A stretch of DNA of 64,000 nt, taken from positions 372,001 through 436,000 of the forward strand of contig NZ_JACPOF010000030.1 in NCBI RefSeq assembly GCF_016185115.1. The letters run 5' to 3'. Origin of the DNA: Polaromonas sp. GTDB lineage: Bacteria; Pseudomonadota; Gammaproteobacteria; Burkholderiales; Burkholderiaceae_C. A model generated the notes under the pieces. It saw only the letters and a list, made by a program, of their open reading frames with translations. It made no database searches and had not been told where the DNA came from. Within the stretch, counting starts at the first letter, position 1. Each line of letters opens with the position of its first letter. Below, piece by piece: positions 16,661 through 26,065 of this stretch. The position numbers were made by a program, and so were the translations under genes.

Positions 16661-17227
16661 GTGAAGGTGGATACAAAAGTGGATTACCAGTTGGCATTTG
16701 ACCTGGCGCCGGTCGGGCTGGTGTTGTCGCGTAACCGTTCGATTGTGGACTGCAACCAGCATTTGTGCGAGATGTTCGGCGCCTCGCGCGAGCAGCTGAT
16801 CGGCCAGTCATTCATGGTGCTGTACCCCAGCGCGGACGAGTACGAGCGCATAGGCGCGCGCATGCTGCCCTTCCTCAATGCCAAGGGCATTTACGCCGAC
16901 GACCGCATCATGAAGCGTGTGGACGGCCGCAACAAGGGCGAGACCTTCTGGTGCCACGTCACGGGCCGGGCGCTGAATCGCAATGCCCCGCATGAATCCG
17001 GCATCTGGACCTTTGAAGACCTGAGCTCACGCCGTCCCGTCACGGCGGAACTGACGGCCCGCGAGCGTGAAGTGGCGGCCCACCTGATGGAAGGCATGAC
17101 CTCAAAGGAAATAGGCCGCGCCCTCATCATCAGCCACCGCACGGTCGAGATATACCGCGCGCGCCTGATGCGCAAATACAAGGCATCGACCACAGCCGAC
17201 CTGGTGCACAAGCTGCTGGCGGGCTGA
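16661..17227 (+). CDS. PAS-domain LuxR-type transcriptional regulator
   Basis: A 188-residue regulator with one PAS domain (about 8-115; FDLAPVGLVLSRNRSIVDCN at its start) joined to a LuxR/FixJ helix-turn-helix (about 128-185; LTAREREVAAHLMEGMTSKE then ALIISHRTVEIYRARLMRK). There is no receiver or kinase domain, so the PAS domain probably senses a ligand directly. GTG start with AAAGGG eight bases upstream. Divergent from scoAB, so it likely regulates short-chain ketone-body or fatty-acid use. Confidence 0.88.
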   Translation: MKVDTKVDYQLAFDLAPVGLVLSRNRSIVDCNQHLCEMFGASREQLIGQSFMVLYPSADEYERIGARMLPFLNAKGIYADDRIMKRVDGRNKGETFWCHVTGRALNRNAPHESGIWTFEDLSSRRPVTAELTAREREVAAHLMEGMTSKEIGRALIISHRTVEIYRARLMRKYKASTTADLVHKLLAG

Positions 17228-17246
17228 CGTCACCCAGAAAGCAAAC

Positions 17247-17831
17247 CTATAAGGGCGCCAGGCCCCAGGCATCAGGCGGCGGGCTCTCACGTTTTTTGAG
17301 TTCCGCCCTGCTCTTGTCTATCTTGCCGGCAGTCAGTTGCGCCGTGTATTGCAGGCGCCTGAGGTCCTTGGGATCGGGGTTTGCCGCAGGGCTGAAGCTG
17401 AAACAGCAAAGCGTGCCGTACACCTTACCGTCCTGCAGGACAATCGGCGTGCTGATGTGGGTCCCGATGCGGAAAGGCAGTGCTTTTTCAAGCGCCGCAG
17501 ACGCCGGCTCTCTGGAAGCGTCGGCAATATAGGGCGGCAAACGGCCATCAACCACACGCTGGCACCAGCTTTCTTCAAGCGGGTTGCTGTCGCCCGCCGC
17601 GATGATGGCGTTTTCCGGCTCGCTGTCTACATGGCGGAAAACGCGCTCCCCATCCAGGAACTCGGAAACAAACACCACATCCATGTGCATTTTGTCGCGC
17701 AGCAGGCGCAAGACTTCAGGTACGGATTTTTCGATTCCTGAATCGGACTCGTCCGCCGTGGCAACCATGAGCTCGGACACCTTGACCATGAGATCGTCGG
17801 GTTCGTACCCCAGATCCTTGATAGAAAACAT
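17247..17831 (-). CDS. GAF-domain protein
   Basis: A 194-residue soluble protein dominated by a single GAF domain (about 35-170: MHMDVVFVSEFLDGERVFRH, then ALPFRIGTHISTPIVLQDGK and VYGTLCCFSFSPAA). No output domain follows; the last 20 residues are proline- and lysine-rich. It converges on the PAS-LuxR gene with a 19-bp gap. Stand-alone GAF proteins can act as ligand sensors or as free-methionine-sulfoxide reductases; the cysteines do not obviously match the latter. Function unknown. Confidence 0.8.
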   Translation of the reverse strand: MFSIKDLGYEPDDLMVKVSELMVATADESDSGIEKSVPEVLRLLRDKMHMDVVFVSEFLDGERVFRHVDSEPENAIIAAGDSNPLEESWCQRVVDGRLPPYIADASREPASAALEKALPFRIGTHISTPIVLQDGKVYGTLCCFSFSPAANPDPKDLRRLQYTAQLTAGKIDKSRAELKKRESPPPDAWGLAPL

Positions 17832-17919
17832 TGACTCTCCAAAAAATAAGGCTTTTGTTTATACATGGACACCTGCGGCCTTCAAAAGTTCTGCCAGCCG
17901 GGATTGATACAAAACGTAA

Positions 17920-18810
17920 TCAGGTGGCGCAGCGGGCACTGATGAATTCGCGCAGCAAACGCAGGCCGGGTGTCAATTGCCTGCGCCCCGGCAGGACCAT
18001 GTAGATGTGGGACGGCTCGCCCTCCCATTCCGGCAGCAGACGCACAAGCCGGCCGGCGGCAAGGTCAGCTGCGATATCAATCCGCGACTTGTAGGCAATG
18101 CCGCGCCCTGCCATCGCCCAACGGCGCACGATGTCGCCATCGTTGGCGATATTGCCGCCGCCCACACGCACGGTCACCTGTTCACCGCCGCGTGAAAACT
18201 TCCATTTGTCGTACACGTCTTCGCCCAGCATGAAGCACAGGCAGCTGTGTTGCGCCAGATCCTGCAGTGAAAGCGGTGCGCCGTGCTTTTCAATATACGC
18301 AGGCGAAGCGCAGAGTACGCGGCGGTTGTTCAAATCAAGAGGCAGCGCCAGCATGCTGGAATCTGGCGGCTCGCCCTGGCGGAAGGCGGCATCCACCAGG
18401 TCGCTGTAGACATTGTTGACCCTGTCTGCCACATGCAGCCGGTACTGGATGCCGGGGTGCAGTTGCTGGAACTCGTCCAGCCACGGCAGCAGGATGTTGC
18501 GGCCAAAGTCAGACGAGGCGGCCAGTTGCAGCATGCCGCTGACCTGCTGCCGGCCGCTGGCCAGTTCAAGCTGCCCGTCCCGCAAAGCCGCGAGCGCCGG
18601 TTTGCAGTGCGCGAGGAACACCTCGCCTTCACGGGTCAGCCGCAGGCTGCGGGTGGAGCGCACAAACAGCGGCGCGCCCAGTTCCTCTTCCAGCCGTTTG
18701 AGGGCGGCGCTGGCCGCGGCCGGCGTCAGGTCCAGGCTGCGCGCGGTGGCCGACAGACTGCCCGTATCGACCGTGCGGACAAAAATTTCAAGATCTTGGA
18801 GTGCCTTCAT
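17920..18810 (-). CDS. LysR-family regulator
   Basis: A 296-residue LysR-type regulator with an N-terminal winged helix (LEIFVRTVDTGSLSATARSL, 7-26) and a substrate-binding domain. It resembles the short-effector subgroup near DsdC/CrgA/YhjC that often controls adjacent oxidoreductases. It is divergent from a medium-chain dehydrogenase gene, and a near-perfect dyad covers its own start codon, indicating autorepression and control of the neighbour. Confidence 0.88.
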   Translation of the reverse strand: MKALQDLEIFVRTVDTGSLSATARSLDLTPAAASAALKRLEEELGAPLFVRSTRSLRLTREGEVFLAHCKPALAALRDGQLELASGRQQVSGMLQLAASSDFGRNILLPWLDEFQQLHPGIQYRLHVADRVNNVYSDLVDAAFRQGEPPDSSMLALPLDLNNRRVLCASPAYIEKHGAPLSLQDLAQHSCLCFMLGEDVYDKWKFSRGGEQVTVRVGGGNIANDGDIVRRWAMAGRGIAYKSRIDIAADLAAGRLVRLLPEWEGEPSHIYMVLPGRRQLTPGLRLLREFISARCAT

Positions 18811-18832
18811 TTACAAATTTTATTTGCAAATG
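18808..18832. promoter_or_regulatory. Operator dyad overlapping the LysR start codon
   Basis: CATTTACAAAT, spacer TTT, ATTTGCAAATG: eleven-base arms with one mismatch. The left arm includes the complement of the LysR ATG. Occupancy would block LysR expression and sits about 90 bp before the divergent dehydrogenase start. Confidence 0.6.
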
Positions 18833-18919
18833 CCTTCAATTGCCACGTGATTTATCTTCACTTTCAAACGTCATACAGTTCACCATCTGCTCAAAACACT
18901 CAACTCAAAAGGTCAACCT

Positions 18920-19939
18920 ATGAAAGCCATCGGATACAAACAGCTGCACGCACTCAGCGCCAGCGAAGGCCTGACGGACATCACCCTGCCCGACCCAACC
19001 CCTGCGGGCCACGACATCCTGGTCGAAGTGAAGGCGATTTCGGTCAACCCGGTAGACACCAAGGTCCGCATGAGGGACGGGGCGGCACCCGGCCAGGATT
19101 ACAAGGTGCTGGGTTATGACGCCAGCGGCGTTGTGAAGTCGGTCGGCCCGGATGTCACACTGTTCAAGGCAGGCGACAAGGTCTGGTACGCCGGCTCCAT
19201 CGCCCGGCCCGGCACCAACAGCGAGCTGCACCTGGTTGACGAGCGCATCGTCGGGCACATGCCCACATCGCTGGGTTTTGCCGAAGCAGCCGCCCTGCCG
19301 CTGACCAGCATCACCGCCTGGGAAATGCTGTTCGACCGCCTGGCCATTCCCCAAGGCAATGGTGCCGCCGGTAAAAAACTGCTGATCATCGGTGCATCCG
19401 GCGGTGTCGGCTCCATCATGACGCAGTTGGCGAAGCAACTGACGGCACTCACCGTCATCGGCACCGCCTCGCGCCCCGAGACCCGGGCCTGGGTGAAAGA
19501 GCTGGGCGCCCACCACGTCATAGACCACAGCAAACCGATTGCCGAAGAGCTGAAAGCCATTGGCATCCCGGCGGTGGACTATGTCGTCAGCCTGACGCAG
19601 ACCGAATCGCACATCCAGCAAATCGTGGAAGCGCTCGCCCCACAGGGCAAATTCGGACTGATTGACGATCCGCAAAACATCAACATCAACCTCTTCAAGC
19701 GCAAATCGCTGTCCGTGCATTGGGAGCTGATGTTCACCCGCCCGGTGTTCGGCACGCCGGACATGATCGAACAGCACAGGCTGCTCAATGAAGTGGCAAA
19801 GATGGTGGACGACAAGCGACTGCGCACCACCGTGACCGAAAAGTTCGGCAGCATCAACGCCGCCAACCTGCGCAAGGCCCATGCGCTGCTGGAGTCGGGC
19901 AAGGCGCGCGGCAAAGTGGTGCTGGAAGGCTGGACCTGA
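18920..19939 (+). CDS. Zinc-binding alcohol dehydrogenase family protein / quinone-reductase-like
   Basis: Medium-chain reductase of 339 residues. The GroES-like N-terminal half includes DILVEVKAISVNPVDTKVRM (36-55). The NADPH-binding fold has LLIIGASGGVGSIMTQLAKQ near 155. It lacks the catalytic-zinc cysteine set of true alcohol dehydrogenases, matching the zeta-crystallin/NADPH:quinone-reductase-like subgroup. ATG with AAGG nine bases upstream. Divergent LysR partner suggests induction by electrophilic or quinone stress; this is inference. Confidence 0.88.
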   Translation: MKAIGYKQLHALSASEGLTDITLPDPTPAGHDILVEVKAISVNPVDTKVRMRDGAAPGQDYKVLGYDASGVVKSVGPDVTLFKAGDKVWYAGSIARPGTNSELHLVDERIVGHMPTSLGFAEAAALPLTSITAWEMLFDRLAIPQGNGAAGKKLLIIGASGGVGSIMTQLAKQLTALTVIGTASRPETRAWVKELGAHHVIDHSKPIAEELKAIGIPAVDYVVSLTQTESHIQQIVEALAPQGKFGLIDDPQNININLFKRKSLSVHWELMFTRPVFGTPDMIEQHRLLNEVAKMVDDKRLRTTVTEKFGSINAANLRKAHALLESGKARGKVVLEGWT

Positions 19940-19955
19940 TTATTTGGTGCATTTC

Positions 19956-20030
19956 AGCATATGCCGGGGCATATGCTTAAATCGGACTTCTCAAAAACCA
20001 TTTTTCAGTGCGGGAAAGGCTGAAAAATGG
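19956..20030 (+). terminator. Two strong hairpins downstream of the dehydrogenase gene
   Basis: First stem: AGCATATGC (19956-19964), loop CGGG, GCATATGCT (19969-19977). Second stem: CCATTTTTCA (19998-20007) with TGAAAAATGG (20021-20030). Only short T runs follow, so termination is likely but not classic; the second hairpin abuts a dispersed repeat. Confidence 0.55.
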
Positions 20031-20099
20031 CTCTTCCAGGCATCAAATATGGCTGCAGGCCAATAGATATGCACGTGAGCAGCTATTGAAAACATAGCA
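20023..20099 (+). repeat. 77-bp dispersed intergenic repeat, copy 1
   Basis: Aligns without gaps to 58754-58830, 57 of 77 bases identical by hand count, with an identical 16-base core GCACGTGAGCAGCTAT followed by a small ATAGC-type hairpin arm. Both copies sit in intergenic gaps and run in the same + orientation. Resembles non-coding repeats I associate with Comamonadaceae genomes. Confidence 0.7.
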
Positions 20100-20146
20100 C
20101 TTTCAAACGCTGTCCATTGCAGGCGAGTCACCAGAAATTGCTGGCC

Positions 20147-20548
20147 TCACGCCTTTTTCGGTCCATCTACCACCTCCGCGGCAGACCGGAAGGCCTCCAC
20201 TGCCGTCGGCACACCGCAGTAAACGCTCGCATGCAACAGCACCTCCTGGATTTCCTCCGGCGTAGCGCCGTTGTTGAGCGCGCCGCGTACATGGCCCTTG
20301 AGTTCATGCTGCTTGCCCATGGAAGTCAGCAGGGCGACGGTGATCAGGCTGCGGGTTTTCAGGTCCAACCCAGGTCGCTGCCAGACATCGCCCCAGGCGT
20401 TGCGGGTGATGTAGTGCTGCATGGGCATGGTGAACGGCGTGGCATTGGCGAAGGCGTTGGCGACAAAGTCCTCGCCCATCACCTGCTTGCGGGTTGCCAG
20501 GCCGGCGTCGAAATCCTTGTTGTGGCTGTCGGGTGCGTCTGCGGCCAT
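20147..20548 (-). CDS. Carboxymuconolactone decarboxylase family protein (PcaC-like)
   Basis: A 133-residue protein matching 4-carboxymuconolactone decarboxylase in length and in the segments YITRNAWGDVWQRPGLDLKT, RSLITVALLTSMG and LHASVYCGVP. PcaC converts 4-carboxymuconolactone to 3-oxoadipate enol-lactone in protocatechuate degradation. No other pca gene is visible apart from the distant CoA-transferase, so it may be a stand-alone paralogue or an AhpD-type peroxide-stress protein. The ATG at 20548 has CTGGAG upstream; an 11-codon longer form lacks a ribosome site. Confidence 0.85.
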   Translation of the reverse strand: MAADAPDSHNKDFDAGLATRKQVMGEDFVANAFANATPFTMPMQHYITRNAWGDVWQRPGLDLKTRSLITVALLTSMGKQHELKGHVRGALNNGATPEEIQEVLLHASVYCGVPTAVEAFRSAAEVVDGPKKA

Positions 20549-20587
20549 GAATGCTCCAGAAAAATCCCGAGAATAGTGCAAATGACA

Positions 20588-20618
20588 AAGCCCGCCCGGC
20601 AGGGACCGGAACGGGCTT
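20588..20618 (-). terminator. Terminator of katG
   Basis: On the minus strand, AAGCCCG and CGGGCTT pair (20588-20594 with 20612-20618) with inner CCGG pairings, followed by TTTGTCATTTG. Placed 30 bp after the katG stop. Confidence 0.75.
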
Positions 20619-20647
20619 GGCGATCAAGCCTTCGATATAACGGCCGT

Positions 20648-22852
<2,205 letters not shown>

Positions 22853-22968
22853 GGGGGTCTCCTTGCTTGGGTTGACAGATCAATGGCAGATGAAAGGGTT
22901 TCGAAAGGGTTTCGGCTACCAGTCTAGGTTTCACAGCAAAATAATCAAAGGCAATAAAAAGTATTTAT

Positions 22969-22985
22969 TTGATAGCTTTTATCAA
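22969..22985. promoter_or_regulatory. Candidate peroxide-response operator between katG and AhpD-like gene
   Basis: TTGATA-GCTTT-TATCAA is a perfect six-base dyad in the AT-rich 233-bp divergent gap. It contains ATAG and CAATAG elements reminiscent of OxyR contacts, but the full four-element OxyR pattern is not present, so assignment is tentative. Confidence 0.4.
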
Positions 22986-23085
22986 TAGGCATTTGATGGA
23001 GCGCTTTTTGGAGTCCAGCCAGACTGAAGTCCATGCTTTACCCTTGGGGGCAGAGACATTTATAAATCCGTTGAAGGAAAACCTC

Positions 23086-23706
23086 ATGACTCATATCAAT
23101 ACCTCGCGTGCAACGCCCCGGTATCCAGCCCCCGAACTGAAAGACCTGCCCGAAGACATCAAGGCCAAGGTGCTGGAGGTGCAGGACAAAGCCGGCTTTG
23201 TGCCCAACGTCTTTCTGGCGCTGGCACGGCGCCCTGCCGAATGGCGCGCATTTTTTGCCTACCACGACGCCATCATGCTCAAGGAAGAAGGCTCCAACCC
23301 CAACGGGTCATTGACCAAGGGCGAGCGCGAGATGATCGTCACCGCCACCAGCGCGGCCAACAAGTGCCTCTATTGCGTGGTGGCCCACGGCGCAATCCTG
23401 CGTATTTATGAAAAGAAGCCCTTGGTGGCCGACCAGGTTGCGGTGAACTACCGCAAGGCCGACATCACACCGCGCCAGCTTGCCATGCTGGATTTTGCGA
23501 TGAAAGTCTGTTTGCATTCAGACGAGATTGAAGATGCCGACATTGACGCACTGAAAGCCCACGGCTTTGACGACGAAGACGCCTGGGACATTGCGGCCAT
23601 CACGGCCTTCTTCGGGCTTTCAAACCGCATGGCCAGCTTCAGCGGCATGCAACCCAACCCCGAGTTCTACCTGATGGGACGTGTGCCCAAGGCCAAGGCC
23701 GCCTGA
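23086..23706 (+). CDS. AhpD-like peroxidase-related protein (carboxymuconolactone decarboxylase fold)
   Basis: A 206-residue member of the peroxidase-related branch of the CMD/AhpD fold. The redox motif is C94-L-Y-C97 with H101 (KCLYCVVAHG), equivalent to the AhpD active site that reduces peroxiredoxin partners. The ATG at 23086 has GAAGGAAA eight bases upstream; the 39-codon in-frame upstream extension is low-complexity promoter sequence. Divergent from katG, consistent with shared peroxide control. Partner unknown. Confidence 0.87.
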   Translation: MTHINTSRATPRYPAPELKDLPEDIKAKVLEVQDKAGFVPNVFLALARRPAEWRAFFAYHDAIMLKEEGSNPNGSLTKGEREMIVTATSAANKCLYCVVAHGAILRIYEKKPLVADQVAVNYRKADITPRQLAMLDFAMKVCLHSDEIEDADIDALKAHGFDDEDAWDIAAITAFFGLSNRMASFSGMQPNPEFYLMGRVPKAKAA

Positions 23707-23711
23707 CCTGG

Positions 23712-24134
23712 TTAAAACTCGACCATCTTTCTAAGCCAGTCCGGCATGGTTCTGGATTTCTGTGCGGGAAAGTCCACCCAGATGGTGGTCGCGCCACCTG
23801 CAGCGCAAATCACGCCGGGTGCATCCACGCGTTCCATGGTGCACCAGCTCTCAAAGGTCGAGCGCGCAGGTTCGCTCACATACATCTTTGTGAGCACATC
23901 GCCGGGGTGCTCCAGCTGCTTGTAGAAGTTGCAGAAGGCATTGACGATCACGGGGCCTTCGCCATTGGGGTCGGGCTTGATGCCGGCGGCTACAAACCAC
24001 TCGATACGGATGGTTTCCATGTAGCGGAAATAGCTCCCGTTATTCAGGTGGCCCATAGCATCCATGTCACCCCAGCGTATGGGTATGACCATTTCATGGA
24101 CCAGTTTTTTCTTCTCGGGTATCTCGATTTTCAT
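23712..24134 (-). CDS. Acyl-CoA thioesterase (4HBT hotdog fold)
   Basis: A 140-residue single hotdog domain with the 4-hydroxybenzoyl-CoA-thioesterase type active-site helix start RWGDMDAMGHLNNGSYFRYM; the aspartate in GDMDAMGHLNN is the usual catalytic acid. It would hydrolyse a short or aromatic acyl-CoA. The C-terminus ends five bases from the convergent AhpD-like gene. It lies 18 bp after the EamA gene on the same strand; whether they share a function is not evident. Confidence 0.88.
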   Translation of the reverse strand: MKIEIPEKKKLVHEMVIPIRWGDMDAMGHLNNGSYFRYMETIRIEWFVAAGIKPDPNGEGPVIVNAFCNFYKQLEHPGDVLTKMYVSEPARSTFESWCTMERVDAPGVICAAGGATTIWVDFPAQKSRTMPDWLRKMVEF

Positions 24135-24152
24135 GATGTCTTTGACTCTGAT

Positions 24153-25046
24153 TTAACGGTGGGCGCGGATGGAGGCAAGGATACCCGCGACAAAAAACAC
24201 ACAGGCCAGGCCTTGCAGCAAGCCCGGCAACTGGCCCTTCCAGATGAAGGCATAAACCAGCGCAAAAATGGTTTCGCTGACGATCAGTTGCCCGCACAGG
24301 CTGGCACTCAAGCGCTGGCTGGCGATGTTCCACAGTATGGTGGCCAGCCAGGCCGAGCCTATGCCGGTGGCGACAGCAAGCAAGGCCGCCTGAATGAGCC
24401 CATCCTGGGACCGGAGCACCTGAATGTCTGAGCCCGCAACAAGCCACAACATCAGGGCACCCAGGCCGGTCGCAACGCCCAGCCAGTTGGCCCAGGTGGT
24501 GGCATTGACCTCCGGGTGTTTTTTCAGCCACGCCGCATTCAGGATGCCAAAGGCCGTCCAGCAGAGCATGGAGGCAAGCGCAAACGCCACGCCACGCCAG
24601 AAGATCACGGGCGCCTGCCCTCCAACAGCGAGACCGGACGATGCCTTCATCATCAGCGCCAATCCAGACAGCGTCAGCAACAAGCCGGGCAATAGCGTGA
24701 CCATGCGCAGCCCGGCCGGCCTTCCCAGCAACATCATCCAGATGGGAATGGTGCCGATGATGAGGCTGGGCACTTCGGTGCCCGCATCACGAATCGCAAA
24801 GACCAGCAGCAGGTAATAGCCGGTAAAACCCAGCAGGCTCAAGCCGCACGCAGCGACGGTCTGACGCGCTGTCGGCCAGGATGCCTTGCGAAACAGAATC
24901 ATCAATACGAAAGACAGGGCGCCGTAGGAAAGGAATCGGCCCGCAGTGAAGTCCACGGCGGAAACACCGGGAGCCATCAGGGGTGCGACAAATACCAGTC
25001 CCCACAAAGCGCCCGCAGCCAGCCCCGCCAGAATGCCTGTCAGCAT
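24153..25046 (-). CDS. EamA-family (DMT superfamily) transporter
   Basis: Inner-membrane protein of 297 residues with about ten hydrophobic segments arranged as two EamA repeats; the first begins GLAAGALWGLVFVAPLMAPG. Family members export amino acids or metabolites. The start at ATG 25046 is chosen because the longer reading frame (50 more codons) is hydrophilic and passes through an intergenic repeat and the SDR gene end. The ribosome site is weak. Follows the SDR gene on the same strand with repeat copy A between. Confidence 0.87.
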   Translation of the reverse strand: MLTGILAGLAAGALWGLVFVAPLMAPGVSAVDFTAGRFLSYGALSFVLMILFRKASWPTARQTVAACGLSLLGFTGYYLLLVFAIRDAGTEVPSLIIGTIPIWMMLLGRPAGLRMVTLLPGLLLTLSGLALMMKASSGLAVGGQAPVIFWRGVAFALASMLCWTAFGILNAAWLKKHPEVNATTWANWLGVATGLGALMLWLVAGSDIQVLRSQDGLIQAALLAVATGIGSAWLATILWNIASQRLSASLCGQLIVSETIFALVYAFIWKGQLPGLLQGLACVFFVAGILASIRAHR

Positions 25047-25076
25047 TCTTGAGCGATAGCGAAAGGCCGCAGCGCC

Positions 25077-25145
25077 GGGCCGCCCCAAGCAAGGCCAGCC
25101 CCCTCGGGGGGCAGCGTAGTACGCGAAGCGACAAGCGTGGGGGCC
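25077..25145 (+). repeat. GC-rich palindromic dispersed repeat, copy A
   Basis: Shares with 33185-33252 the 17-base core GCCCCCTCGGGGGGCAG (25098-25114) and, after a spacer of the same 17-base length, CAAGCGTGGGG (25132-25142). Lies between the SDR and EamA genes, antisense to them. The core CCCCCTCGGGGGG is itself a hairpin. Confidence 0.8.
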
Positions 25146-25149
25146 ATAT

Positions 25150-25932
25150 TCAGGTTCCGAATCCGTCATCAGCCGCGATGACCGCCCCATTGACAAAATG
25201 GCTTTCCCCGCTCGCCAGCATCACGAGCAAGGCATCGAGGTCTTCAGGCTGGCCCACGCGTTTGCGCGGCAGCATCTGCACCAGCTTTTTGCCCTGCTCG
25301 GTTTCCCAGTGATGGTGGTTGATTTCTGTGTCGATGTAGCCGGGGCAGATGGCATTCACATTGATGCCGAACCTGCCCCATTCCAGCGCCATCGCTTTTG
25401 TCATCTGCACCACGGCTGCCTTGCTCATGCAATAAACACCGATCTGCGGCAACACCCGCAGCCCGGCCATGGATGCGATGTTGATGATGCGGGCGCCGGC
25501 AAAAGCACCTAGCGCTGCGCCACGAGAGCGTGCAAGCATGCGCTTGCCGACTTCCTGCGCCACAAAAAATGCGCCCTTCACATTGGTGTTGAAGATGAAG
25601 TCATAGTCTTCTTCGCCCACATCCTGCAGGCGCTGCGTGGTGCTGACGCCGGAGTTGTTGATCAGAATGTCTATGGGCCCGACTTCGGTTTCGGCATGCG
25701 CCACTGCAGCCTTGATGTTGGCGTGGTCGGTCACGTCGAGTGCAACGACGTGGGCTGCGCCGCCTTCGGCCTCGATATGCGCACGCAGGTCTTTCAGCTT
25801 GTCCATCCTCCGGCTTGCCAGCACCACTGCAGCCCCCGCACGGCTCAATGTTTTTGCGAATTGCGCACCCAGGCCGCCGGATGCACCGGTCACCAGCGCG
25901 ACACGGCCTGAAAGATCAAGGCTGTAGGCCAT
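25150..25932 (-). CDS. SDR-family oxidoreductase
   Basis: Short-chain dehydrogenase of 260 residues with TGASGGLGAQFA at 15-26 (TGxxxGxG cofactor motif), NNSG, and the catalytic Y-x3-K in YCMSKAAV around 164-171. The ATG at 25932 sits five bases after AAGGAG; the adjoining GTG is only two bases away and is less likely. Resembles 3-oxoacyl-ACP/CoA reductase-type SDRs. Substrate unknown. Confidence 0.9.
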   Translation of the reverse strand: MAYSLDLSGRVALVTGASGGLGAQFAKTLSRAGAAVVLASRRMDKLKDLRAHIEAEGGAAHVVALDVTDHANIKAAVAHAETEVGPIDILINNSGVSTTQRLQDVGEEDYDFIFNTNVKGAFFVAQEVGKRMLARSRGAALGAFAGARIINIASMAGLRVLPQIGVYCMSKAAVVQMTKAMALEWGRFGINVNAICPGYIDTEINHHHWETEQGKKLVQMLPRKRVGQPEDLDALLVMLASGESHFVNGAVIAADDGFGT

Positions 25933-26065
25933 CACGACTCCTTAAAACAAGACATTTCACGTATAGCCAACAAGACAGGGTCTGGCCTGTTTCACGGCAT
26001 AAAATCACGGACAAGCGCAGGCATACGCAGGCGGCCTGTCCCAAATCATTATCAGCGAGCCCCCG

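Noticed and set aside
22969..22985. Definite OxyR site at katG
   Set aside because: Only a simple dyad is present; the four-part OxyR spacing is not met.
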